Below, piece after piece: positions 57,406-64,000 of a stretch of DNA of 64,000 bases (within the stretch, counting starts at the first letter, position 1; each line of letters starts with the position of its first letter). Below the pieces are notes generated by a model that saw only the letters and a list, made by a program, of their open reading frames with translations, was not told the origin of the DNA and did not search any database. The DNA is taken from positions 180,668 to 244,667 of the forward strand of contig NZ_JOAP01000022.1 of the NCBI RefSeq assembly GCF_000720475.1, read 5' to 3'. Source of the DNA: Streptomyces aureocirculatus. GTDB lineage: Bacteria; Actinomycetota; Actinomycetes; Streptomycetales; Streptomycetaceae. The translations under genes were made by a program, and so were the position numbers.

Positions 57406-59676
57406 TCAGGGGGTGTGGCGGGCGGCGGCCGCGGCGGCGATGGCGTGGGCCAGGCCGCGTACAGCGCTCTCGCAGCCACTGTCCGCGTCCTGGCCGCCCC
57501 TCTGGCCGTCACCGTCCCCGGCGGCGGCGCCGAGGACGACCAGGGGGGCGCGGCCGCAGTGGGTGGCCAGGTGGCGGGCCAGTTCGTAGGCCAGGGCGCC
57601 GGCGCCGGAGAAGGCGCCAAGGACCAGGGGGGCGTGCGCGTGCAGGTGGGGAGCGAGCAGGGGCAGGCAGTGGGGGACGCGGGCCGCGTCGGGGTGCAGG
57701 GCCATCAGGGCCTGCGGGCCGGGGTAGTGGCGGGCCAGGGCCTGATGGCAGGTGTGGGGGGTGCCGGGTGAGGCGATCAGGCAGACGGTGCCGGCGCCGT
57801 CCTGCCGGGGCGGGCGCAGGTGCACCAGGCCGGGGGCCGCGGCGGCGGGCGGGTCGTACAGCAGGGGCGCCGGGACGGGCGCGGTGGCGCCCAGGCCGGC
57901 CAGGGCCTGGGTGACGGTGGTGTTCTCTGTGGCGATCAGGGGCAGTTGGCGCAGCAGCCGGGCGCTGCGGGCCAGCAGGGCGGCGGCGGTGTCGTCGGGC
58001 AGGCGGGCGCGGTCGTGGACGGCCGTCAGCACCAGGCAGCCCATGCTGTCGCGGTGGGCGAGCACGCCGATGGGGTGGGCGCTGTGCTCACCGGCCGGTT
58101 CGGGCTCTTCGACGTGGATGTGGCGGGCGGCCAGGGCCAGGGTGAGGTCTTCGGCGGGGTGTTGGGTGTGGGCGAAGGACAGCAGCGTCTGGGGGGCCGG
58201 GGAGTTGGTCCACTCCCGGATGCGGCCCGCGGTGAGCCATTCGTAGGCGCTCAGGTCCAGGATCTGGTCGCGGGCCTGTTGCAGCAGGGCGGCGACGGGG
58301 GCGCCGGGGTCGACGTGCAGGGTGATCGGCAGCGGGCTCTCCAGCGGGCCCGGCAGGCGGGTGATGCCCTCCATGGGGATGCCGCGCCCGGAGACGGTGA
58401 CATGGAAACTGACCGTCTGCGCGCCGCTGTGCCGGCCGGCCAGGTGCAGCAGCATCGCCCATACCGCCTGCAGCGCGTTGCTCTCCGAGGCGCCGTGGCG
58501 GGCCGCCCAGGTGGTCAGGCGGGCGGCCTCGGCGCGGGTGAGGCGGGCCCGGGTGCGGCCGGTCCCGCTGTGTCCGGTCACCGCGCCCGGGCGCGCCCTG
58601 GGCAGTTCGCAGGCGGGAGGGGCCTGGCGGGTCAGCAGGTCACGGGCGGCGCGGGAGTCCTGCTCGTTCAGCCAGCGCCGGTAGTCACGCAGGTCCGGGC
58701 GGCGCTCGGCGCCCGGCAGCGGGCCGCCGGCCAGGTAGGCGCGGTAGAACTCCTGCACCAGGATCCGTACGCTCCATCCGTCCAGCAGGCCGCGGTGGTA
58801 GGTCAGCAGCACAAAGGTCGGTGCCGCCTCCGCCTGTTCCCGGCCCGGCACCGGCATGCCGGCGGGGTCGGGCGGGGCGCCCTCCAGCAGGGCCGCGCGC
58901 AGCATCCCGGGGCGGGCCGGGTCGAACCCGCGCCGGCGTTCTTGTTCCATCAGAGCCTGGCGGGTCAGCCGGCCGTGGGCGTACCGGGTCACGGTGGCGC
59001 GGGCGTGGGCGTGCAGGGCCACCCGGGGCGCGGGGTCGAAGACGAACGCCGCCCGCAGTACCGCCTCGCGGTCGAAGACCGACTGCCAGGCGGCCTGGAA
59101 GCGGCCGGTGTCCAGCGGCCCGTGCCAGCGCCAGCACAACTGCGCCACCTGGTGTTCGGGGTGGGCGGCGATGTCGGCGAGCAGTTCCTGCTGCAGCGCG
59201 GTGGCCTCCAGCACCTGCGGCAGCCGCGGCCACCCCCCACCGCTGCCGCCGCCGTCGTTGCCGCGGTCGCGGCCGTCTGCGCCGGTGCCCTCACCACCGC
59301 TGCCGGTGCCACCACGGTCGCCGTCACGGTCACGGTCACGGTCGCGGTTGTTGTCGCCGTCGCGGTCGCGGTTGTTGTTGTGGTGGTGGTTGGTGTCGTT
59401 GTGGTGGGGGGTGGCGGTCAGCAGGTCGGCGAGGGTCCCCAGCGGGTAGAGGCCGGTCAGATGCAGGGTGTGGTGGGCCGGGCCGTGGCGCAGGATGTGC
59501 GGCCGCTCCTCACGCAACGCCGGTTTCTCCGCGGCGACATGGGCCAGCGCCGCTTCCAGCAGCGCGGGGTCCAAAGGGCCGCGCAGCTCCAGCGTGGAGG
59601 GAGCATCGAGCGCAAGTGCGCCCGCGTCGAGCACGGCGGTCAGCGGCCCGTGCGCCTGGTTGCGTCCGTCGGTCAT
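57406..59676 (-). CDS. Condensation-thioesterase fusion with altered active site
   Basis: The 756-residue protein starts with a fragment resembling the N-terminal lobe of a C domain (LELRGPLDPALLEAALAHVA), then a linker of about 60 residues of Asn/Asp/Arg/Gly repeats. A fuller condensation domain follows (about 155-585), and a thioesterase-like domain ends the protein. The HHxxxDG motif of the C domain reads HRGLLDG near residue 300, so the second, catalytic His is Arg. The thioesterase has AFSGAG (Ser near residue 690) but stops soon after, with no clear terminal His. No adenylation or carrier domain is present. It may be an acyltransferase using a different base, or a structural partner. 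Confidence 0.82.
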   Translation of the reverse strand: MTDGRNQAHGPLTAVLDAGALALDAPSTLELRGPLDPALLEAALAHVAAEKPALREERPHILRHGPAHHTLHLTGLYPLGTLADLLTATPHHNDTNHHHNNNRDRDGDNNRDRDRDRDGDRGGTGSGGEGTGADGRDRGNDGGGSGGGWPRLPQVLEATALQQELLADIAAHPEHQVAQLCWRWHGPLDTGRFQAAWQSVFDREAVLRAAFVFDPAPRVALHAHARATVTRYAHGRLTRQALMEQERRRGFDPARPGMLRAALLEGAPPDPAGMPVPGREQAEAAPTFVLLTYHRGLLDGWSVRILVQEFYRAYLAGGPLPGAERRPDLRDYRRWLNEQDSRAARDLLTRQAPPACELPRARPGAVTGHSGTGRTRARLTRAEAARLTTWAARHGASESNALQAVWAMLLHLAGRHSGAQTVSFHVTVSGRGIPMEGITRLPGPLESPLPITLHVDPGAPVAALLQQARDQILDLSAYEWLTAGRIREWTNSPAPQTLLSFAHTQHPAEDLTLALAARHIHVEEPEPAGEHSAHPIGVLAHRDSMGCLVLTAVHDRARLPDDTAAALLARSARLLRQLPLIATENTTVTQALAGLGATAPVPAPLLYDPPAAAAPGLVHLRPPRQDGAGTVCLIASPGTPHTCHQALARHYPGPQALMALHPDAARVPHCLPLLAPHLHAHAPLVLGAFSGAGALAYELARHLATHCGRAPLVVLGAAAGDGDGQRGGQDADSGCESAVRGLAHAIAAAAAARHTP

Positions 59677-59792
59677 CGGCTCTGCGGGGCCGGCGTGTCA
59701 CCGCGGGTGCCGCGGCTGCGCGACGGCGGCCGGCCCCGTCCTCCTCTCCTGCGAGCGCAGAGATCGAGCATGGCCCCCCGGCCCCACATCAC

Positions 59793-59824
59793 CCTGACGT
59801 GCCGCTGACACGAACGTCAGCGGC
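59793..59824 (-). promoter_or_regulatory. SARP-type operator and perfect inverted repeat
   Basis: On the minus strand TCAGC (59808-59804) and TCAGG (59797-59793) are 11 bp apart, facing the condensation-thioesterase gene. The first repeat is one arm of a perfect palindrome, GCCGCTGAC-N6-GTCAGCGGC (59801-59824). Confidence 0.55.
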
Positions 59825-59931
59825 ACAAGCGGACCACATCCCCCGTAGGGGGCAGCCCCGGAGGCGGGCAGCATCCAGGAGGGTGCCGGGGGGTGGTCCG
59901 GGCGGGCGCGCCCGAGCACCCCCCAAAGGAC

Positions 59932-59982
59932 CGGGAGGTGCCGGGGGGTGCCGGGGGGTGCCGGGGGGTGCCGGGGGGTGTG
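59932..59982. repeat. Tandem 10-bp repeat (GGTGCCGGGG)n
   Basis: Four to five head-to-tail copies of GGTGCCGGGG lie just beyond the end of the didomain cyclase-like gene, within the 326-bp gap 59677-60002. Apart from this and the operator, the gap holds nothing recognised. Confidence 0.8.
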
Positions 59983-60002
59983 GGTGTGCGGGGCGGGTGG
60001 GG

Positions 60003-61076
60003 TCAGCGGGGGGTGGTGAGGTGGCGGACGGCGGTCTCGGCGTGTTCGCGGGCCAGTTCCATCACGGTGCGGCTGTCGCGGCTGAGGCGGGCGCGTACCT
60101 GGCGGCGGGCCCGGCTCAGCCCTGAGGGCCCGCCCGCGCCAAGGGGTGCGCGCTCAAGGGTGTCCTGGCACAGGACGACGTGGTGGCGGGCCACCACGGT
60201 GACCCCGCTCTCGTCGGGGTTGACCAGCCACTCGCCGCAGTGCGCGGCCAGCGGGCCCTGTGGGTCGGGCTCCTTGAACACGATGCGGCCGGCGTGGGGG
60301 AAGCACACCCGCACCGAGGTGACCTCCTGTTCGCTGCCGTCCTGGCCGCGCACCCCCATGGTGATCTTCTGGATGCCGGCCTGGGTCTCGTCCAGGTCCA
60401 CGCGCGTGATGTGCGGGACCTGCACGCTCCAGTCGGCCGCCTCGTACAGGAAGCTGTAGACCAGTTCGGCGGGTCCCTTGACGCGCAGGGTCTCCTCGAA
60501 GGAGAGCACCAGTTCCTCAAGGTGGGTGAAGCGGCGGGCGAGGTCCTGCAGGCGGTGCAGGTCGGCGCGGGCGTTGGCGCGGGTGGCCTGTTCCAGCCAG
60601 GCCAGATGCTCGGGCCGGTCGTCCACGGCGCTGAAGGCGTGGTCGATGGCCAGTCGGCAGCGCCGGGGGCCCAGTTCGGTGACCGTCCAGGTGCCGCCCA
60701 TGGAGGCGGCCGGTTCCATGAGCTGCTCCTGCTGGTAGGTCACGGTGCGCCGGGCGGGGTCCTGCACCCGGCTGGAGGTCCAGGACTTGACCTGGCCGTC
60801 GGCGACCACCCACATCCGCAGGCGTTCTCGTACTCCGTCGTAGTCCAGGCGTTCCACATGGACGTTCGCGGGAAAGTACAGCGGCCACTGCACCGCATCG
60901 GCGATCAGCCCGTAGACGACTCCCGCGGGAGCCTCCACCTCGACCGCGTGCGAGACCCGGTGAACACGCTCGCCCGACACCGGCACCACCTTCTCTCGGA
61001 AAAAAGGGCGCCGCCCCCGCTGCGGTGGTGCGGGCTCACGGCCGGCAGGCAGGCCGCCGGGGGCGGCAGCGGTCAT
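60003..61076 (-). CDS. Didomain SRPBCC aromatase/cyclase-like protein
   Basis: The 357-residue protein has two START/SRPBCC domains (about 35-185 and 190-345), as in didomain aromatase/cyclases of aromatic polyketide pathways (TcmN/ActVII type). The first reads HRVSHAVEVEAPAGVVYGLIADAVQWPLYFPANVHVERL in overlapping pieces; the second starts LVLSFEETLRVKGPAELVYSFL. No type II minimal PKS is present, so a classical aromatase role is unlikely. It may bind the ACP-borne chain and catalyse cyclisation or dehydration. The true start may be a GTG about 30 codons in. Confidence 0.83.
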   Translation of the reverse strand: MTAAAPGGLPAGREPAPPQRGRRPFFREKVVPVSGERVHRVSHAVEVEAPAGVVYGLIADAVQWPLYFPANVHVERLDYDGVRERLRMWVVADGQVKSWTSSRVQDPARRTVTYQQEQLMEPAASMGGTWTVTELGPRRCRLAIDHAFSAVDDRPEHLAWLEQATRANARADLHRLQDLARRFTHLEELVLSFEETLRVKGPAELVYSFLYEAADWSVQVPHITRVDLDETQAGIQKITMGVRGQDGSEQEVTSVRVCFPHAGRIVFKEPDPQGPLAAHCGEWLVNPDESGVTVVARHHVVLCQDTLERAPLGAGGPSGLSRARRQVRARLSRDSRTVMELAREHAETAVRHLTTPR

Positions 61077-61117
61077 TGGCAGCCCTGGGTCATGGGCTCA
61101 GCAGTGGGCCCACCCTC

Positions 61118-61154
61118 GCTGACAGGGCTCAAGCGGTGCCGGAGTCCGCCTTGA
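61118..61154. promoter_or_regulatory. Possible operator with CTCAAG/CTTGAG inverted repeat
   Basis: GGCTCAAGCGG and CCGCCTTGAGCC face each other across 9 bp, in the gap between SARP 3 and the didomain cyclase-like gene. On the minus strand TCAAG (61154) and TCAGC (61122) lie about three turns apart. It could be a SARP site for the cyclase gene or a terminator of SARP 3. Confidence 0.35.
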
Positions 61155-61213
61155 GCCCGGCCCGCACACGGCCCCGCCCGCGCCCCGGCGCTCGCGGGGG
61201 TGCGGGGGGTGTT

Positions 61214-62035
61214 TCAGGCGGCGTAGAGGTCGAAGGTGGAGCCGCGGCGGGGGCCTGCGGCGATGTCGAGCTGCGGGTCGACGGTCAGCATGGCCTGGTG
61301 CAGGCGCTGCATCTGGGGTGAGGGCTCCACGCCCAGCTCGTCGATGAGGCGGGCGCGCAGCCTGCGGTAGATGTCCAGGGCCGAGGCCTGCCGGCCCGAG
61401 CGGTACAGCGCCACCATGGCCTGGGAGTGCAGGCCTTCGTGCTGGGGGTAGCGGGCGGTCAGCTCGGTGAGCTCGGCGATGAGTTCGGAGTGCCGGCCAA
61501 GGCGCAGGTCGGCGTCGATGCGCCGCTCCAGGGTGCCAAGGCGGCTCTCCTCCAGGCGCATCACCTCGATCTCCAGGATGGGGCCGGTGCGCACGTCCAC
61601 CAGGGTGGGCCCGCGCCACAGGGCCAGTGCGCGGCGGAAGTGCTCGGCCGAGGCGCCGTCGTCTCCGGCTTCGAAGGCGCCGCGTCCCTGGATGACCAGG
61701 TGTTCGTAACTGTGGACGTCCACGCTGTCGGGTGCGATCTGCATCAGATAGCCGCCGTGCCGGGTGGCCAGAACGTCCTTGGCGCTGCCGGGGGCGTCGG
61801 GGCCCATCGCGGTGCCAAGGCGGCGGCGTAACTGCAGGATGTAGGTCTGCAGTGTGGTCAGCGCGCTCTGGGGCGGCTCCATGCCCCAGATCTCCTCCAT
61901 CAGGATCGGGACGGGCACCAGCCGTCCCGGGGAGAGCGCGAGCAGGGACAGGATCTGCCGCGGTTTCGCCGCCGTCGGGACGATCGACCCCCCGTTGACA
62001 CTGGCACTCAGCGGCCCCAGGACCTGAATCTCCAC
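61214..62035 (-). CDS. SARP-family transcriptional activator (SARP 3)
   Basis: The 273-residue regulator begins at the GTG at 62035 behind AAAGGA, giving the canonical start VEIQVLGPL. The winged helix includes AAKPRQILSLLALSPGRLV, the recognition region LTTLQTYILQLRRRL and wing HGGYLMQI. The activation domain includes LYRSGRQASALDIYRRLRARL and LGVEPSPQMQRLH. This is the small AfsR-like SARP type. Three TC(A/G)AG words precede it. Confidence 0.93.
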   Translation of the reverse strand: MEIQVLGPLSASVNGGSIVPTAAKPRQILSLLALSPGRLVPVPILMEEIWGMEPPQSALTTLQTYILQLRRRLGTAMGPDAPGSAKDVLATRHGGYLMQIAPDSVDVHSYEHLVIQGRGAFEAGDDGASAEHFRRALALWRGPTLVDVRTGPILEIEVMRLEESRLGTLERRIDADLRLGRHSELIAELTELTARYPQHEGLHSQAMVALYRSGRQASALDIYRRLRARLIDELGVEPSPQMQRLHQAMLTVDPQLDIAAGPRRGSTFDLYAA

Positions 62036-62121
62036 GGGAATTGTCCTTTCGTACTTCGTCGATTTCCTCTCAGTGGCTGATGCCATCACCGCGAGCACAT
62101 TAGCCAAAGCCGCCAGGGCCC

Positions 62122-62147
62122 TTGACGCTTCTCGAGCCGTCCTTGAG
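62122..62147 (-). promoter_or_regulatory. SARP-type triple operator upstream of SARP 3
   Basis: On the minus strand TCAAG (62147), TCGAG (62136) and TCAAG (62126) follow each other at 11 and 10 bp, about 90-110 bp upstream of the SARP 3 start. Confidence 0.58.
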
Positions 62148-62280
62148 ACAAGGTGAAAGCAACATATTCCCCAGCCCTCTCCCCCTTTCCCCGCCCCGCG
62201 GGACCGTCCGGTCCGCCAGGGCGGGGCGGGGCCGGGCCCGCACTCTTTCCGCAATGGTTTTTCTCAGCAAAGAAGTTGAG

Positions 62281-62315
62281 GGGGCGGCAGGTGACGGGCG
62301 ATCACCGGCCGCCCC
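62281..62315. terminator. Hairpin in the gap between SARP 4 and SARP 3
   Basis: GGGGCGGC-a-GGTGA pairs with TCACC-g-GCCGCCCC around a 7-base loop. It lies 280 bp after the SARP 4 stop and could end its transcript. The remainder of the 560-bp gap 62036-62595 holds only the SARP 3 promoter region and GC-rich DNA with no gene. Confidence 0.45.
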
Positions 62316-62595
62316 AGCCGGCGCCCGTCCCGGTCAGTGGCAACCCGGCGACGGGCGGGCCTGCACGGACAACTGCCCGCCCGGCAGCGGGCGTCGCCCA
62401 CCCCCCGGCTGAATGGCCAAAGGAGCGCCCGCAGAGCGTCTGCCCCCCCGGGGGTGTGCGGGCCGGCCGGCTGCGGGGCGCCGGTGCGGCACGGCCGTGC
62501 GGCACGGCGGCCCGTCAGAGGCGGCCCAGGACAGTGGTCCGGGAGGGCGGTCCGGGAGGGGGGTGTGCCTCGGGGCGGGGCACGCGGGCGGGGGG

Positions 62596-63540
62596 TCAGC
62601 TCACGGGGGTGAGGCGGGGCCGGGCGGGGTCGGGCGCGGCCGCGGTCTCGGGGCCGGCCAGCAGGATCGAGCGCTGCATCCGGCGCAGGCCCGCCGAGGG
62701 CTCCAGGCCGAGCTCGCGCACCAGGGTGGCGCGCAGCCGCTGGTAGACGTCCAGGGCCTCGCCCCGGCGCCCCGAGCGGTGCAGCGCCAGCATGAACTGG
62801 GCGTGCAGGTTCTCGTGCGTACGGTGGCGGTTGACCAGGACGGTGAGCTCGGCGAGCAGCTCGCGGTGGCGCCCCAGCCGCAGATCGGCCTCGATCCGCT
62901 GGTCCAGGGCGCACAGGCGGCTCTCGTGCAGACGCCGGATCTCCACCTTGAGCTGGGACCCGGCCGGCACATCGGCCAGCGCGTCCCCGCTCCACAGGCC
63001 CAGCGCCTGGCGCAGTTGCCGGGCGGCTCCCGCGTAGTCCGAGCCGTCCATCGCCCGGTAGCCCATCCCCGCCAGACGCTCGAACTCCCGGGCGTCATTG
63101 TCCCCCTGCCCCCCGGCCAGCAGATAGCCGCCCGGCGTGGTCACCAGCACATCCTTCGCCGACCGCCGCCCCTGCCCGCCGCCGCGGCCCTGACCCGACC
63201 CGGCACCGGAACCGAAGCCGTCACCGGAGCCGGTGTCACGGCCGGGGCCGGTGTCACGGCCGGGGCCGGTGTCACGGCCGGGGCCGGTGCCGGTGCCGGT
63301 GCCGGTGCGCAGGGCGGTGGCGATGAGCTCGCGCAGTTGCAGCACATAGGTCTGCAGGGTGGTCCGGGCGCTGCGCGGCGGGGTGGTGCCCCACAGCTCC
63401 TCCATCAGCGCGGAGACGGGAACCACGCGGTCGGCGTGCAGCGCCAGCAGCGCCAGCACCTGACGGGGCTTGGGGGCGCTGGGCGTGACGGAGACTCCGC
63501 GCTCCTGTATCGCCAGTGCGCCCAGTACGTTGATGTCCAC
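62596..63540 (-). CDS. SARP-family activator with repeat insert (SARP 4)
   Basis: The 314-residue regulator starts at the GTG at 63540 (VDINVLGALAIQERG). The winged helix has KPRQVLALLALHADRVV and TTLQTYVLQLRELI, then about 45 residues of TGTGTG-, PGRDTG- and GSGSG-like repeats before the wing TPGGYLLAGG. The activation domain has LHRSGRRGEALDVYQRLRATL and LGLEPSAGLRRM. The insert is at the same structural point as in SARP 2 and is encoded by an 18-bp DNA tandem repeat. Confidence 0.9.
   Translation of the reverse strand: MDINVLGALAIQERGVSVTPSAPKPRQVLALLALHADRVVPVSALMEELWGTTPPRSARTTLQTYVLQLRELIATALRTGTGTGTGPGRDTGPGRDTGPGRDTGSGDGFGSGAGSGQGRGGGQGRRSAKDVLVTTPGGYLLAGGQGDNDAREFERLAGMGYRAMDGSDYAGAARQLRQALGLWSGDALADVPAGSQLKVEIRRLHESRLCALDQRIEADLRLGRHRELLAELTVLVNRHRTHENLHAQFMLALHRSGRRGEALDVYQRLRATLVRELGLEPSAGLRRMQRSILLAGPETAAAPDPARPRLTPVS
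63230..63306. repeat. 18-bp tandem repeat followed by CCGGTG hexamers in SARP 4
   Basis: GTGTCACGGCCGGGGCCG is repeated three times and followed by four CCGGTG units. The array is in frame and encodes the Gly/Pro/Arg/Asp/Thr insert of SARP 4. Confidence 0.85.
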
Positions 63541-63615
63541 AGCGTTTCCCCTGTCCCGTGGATGCTGCCGCGCGGGGGCCGTCCCCCTGCCCGGGGGCGG
63601 TCCCCCTACCCAACG

Positions 63616-63667
63616 ATTCAAAAACAGTCCAGGCGGTTTGTCAATATGAAACCGCATGGATGGTTTC
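63616..63667 (-). promoter_or_regulatory. SARP 4 promoter with inverted repeat
   Basis: On the minus strand TTGACA (63644-63639) and TTGAAT (63621-63616) are spaced by 17 bp, in locally AT-rich DNA. GAAACC (63648-63653) and GGTTTC (63662-63667) form an inverted repeat just upstream, and CGGTTTGTC at 63635-63642 resembles the half-site of butyrolactone-receptor operators. A TetR-type repressor could act here; this is tentative. Confidence 0.4.
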
Positions 63668-64000
63668 TATTTTTTGGCCGGAACGGGCCCGCACCCGCCC
63701 CGCTCCCGTCCCGGACACCTGTGCCGCTCCCCCAGCCGTACGGGACCGCTGCGCAGGCCAGGGGCGTGCGCAGCGGGCCCCGGGGGCGGGGGTGGCGGCA
63801 GTCCGGGCGGCGGCGGGGCGGGCCGGGCGCGGCCGCGGGGGTGCACCCGGGTGCGGGTGCCGGGGTGCGGCGCCCGCCCGGGGCGGATAACAGTCCGTTC
63901 AGTCGGTTTCGTGGGGGTGGGGGCGGACGGAGACGGCACCGGCCGGGCCCGGCACAGCGCCAGGGCCGGGTCCGGGGGCGGGGCAGGGGCAGGATCCGGG
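63668..64000. other. Right edge, no gene recognised
   Basis: The last 330 bp are extremely GC-rich with Arg/Pro-rich chance frames only. CAGTCCGTTCAGTCGGTTTCG near 63890-63910 is a locally less GC-rich stretch that may be promoter DNA. Whether the cluster continues to the right cannot be seen. Confidence 0.4.

Noticed and set aside
60003..61076. Evidence for a type II aromatic PKS
   Set aside because: A didomain cyclase-like gene alone is not enough; no KS-alpha/KS-beta pair is present. The KAS at 34457 is of the FabH type.

Overview
The window is high-GC actinobacterial DNA, almost certainly Streptomyces. Codons are strongly biased to G/C at the third position. There are secreted lipoproteins, an HxlR regulator, a LysE exporter, a chitinase with a DasR-type operator, and four SARP-type regulators. 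All assignments come from reading motifs in the sequence; no database search was run.

Layout. Positions 1 to about 14.3 kb look like ordinary chromosome: GH18 chitinase, GNAT, lipoproteins, methyltransferase, HxlR/NmrA divergent pair, DoxX, SnoaL, PepSY, LysE, an AbiEii-like pair and an epoxide hydrolase. From about 14.3 kb to at least 63.5 kb lies a biosynthetic gene cluster. Its core (19.5-37.2 kb) is a nearly complete valanimycin-type azoxy cassette, with homologues of VlmR (flavin reductase), VlmA (seryl transferase), VlmJ (kinase), VlmK (MmgE/PrpD), VlmH (N-hydroxylase), VlmO (membrane N-N bond enzyme), VlmB (diiron azoxy enzyme) and VlmL (seryl-tRNA synthetase). An aldehyde dehydrogenase, a class III aminotransferase, a KAS III and an ACP are interleaved with them. 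The right arm (38-63.5 kb) holds an exporter, a single-module type I PKS with decayed DH and ER regions, an AMP ligase, a luciferase-like oxidoreductase, three thioesterases, a phosphopantetheinyl transferase, discrete ACPs, a long acyl-CoA dehydrogenase, a condensation-thioesterase fusion, a didomain cyclase-like protein and three more SARPs. The left arm adds two P450s, a desaturase and an MFS transporter.

Inferred pathway. A polyketide or fatty acyl chain is built on ACPs, converted to an aldehyde, transaminated to an amine and N-hydroxylated. It is then O-serylated from seryl-tRNA, rearranged to a hydrazine, oxidised to azoxy, and the seryl part may be dehydrated by the VlmJ/VlmK pair. 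The product would be an azoxy lipid or polyketide related in logic to valanimycin, elaiomycin, maniwamycin, jietacin or azodyrecin; the exact structure cannot be read.

The most striking feature is a pair of tRNA-Ser-like genes (14417-14503 and 25328-25425). They keep the acceptor stem, D arm, long variable arm, T arm and G73, but the anticodon arm is non-canonical and differs between the copies. Both are preceded by three direct repeats of TCAGN at exact 11-bp spacing, a SARP-type operator that also precedes several biosynthetic genes. I infer that these are cluster-regulated, probably non-decoding seryl carriers for the SerRS/VlmA-type pair. A second class of 11-bp repeats, TC(A/G)AG, marks other promoters of the cluster, which suggests at least two SARP regulons.
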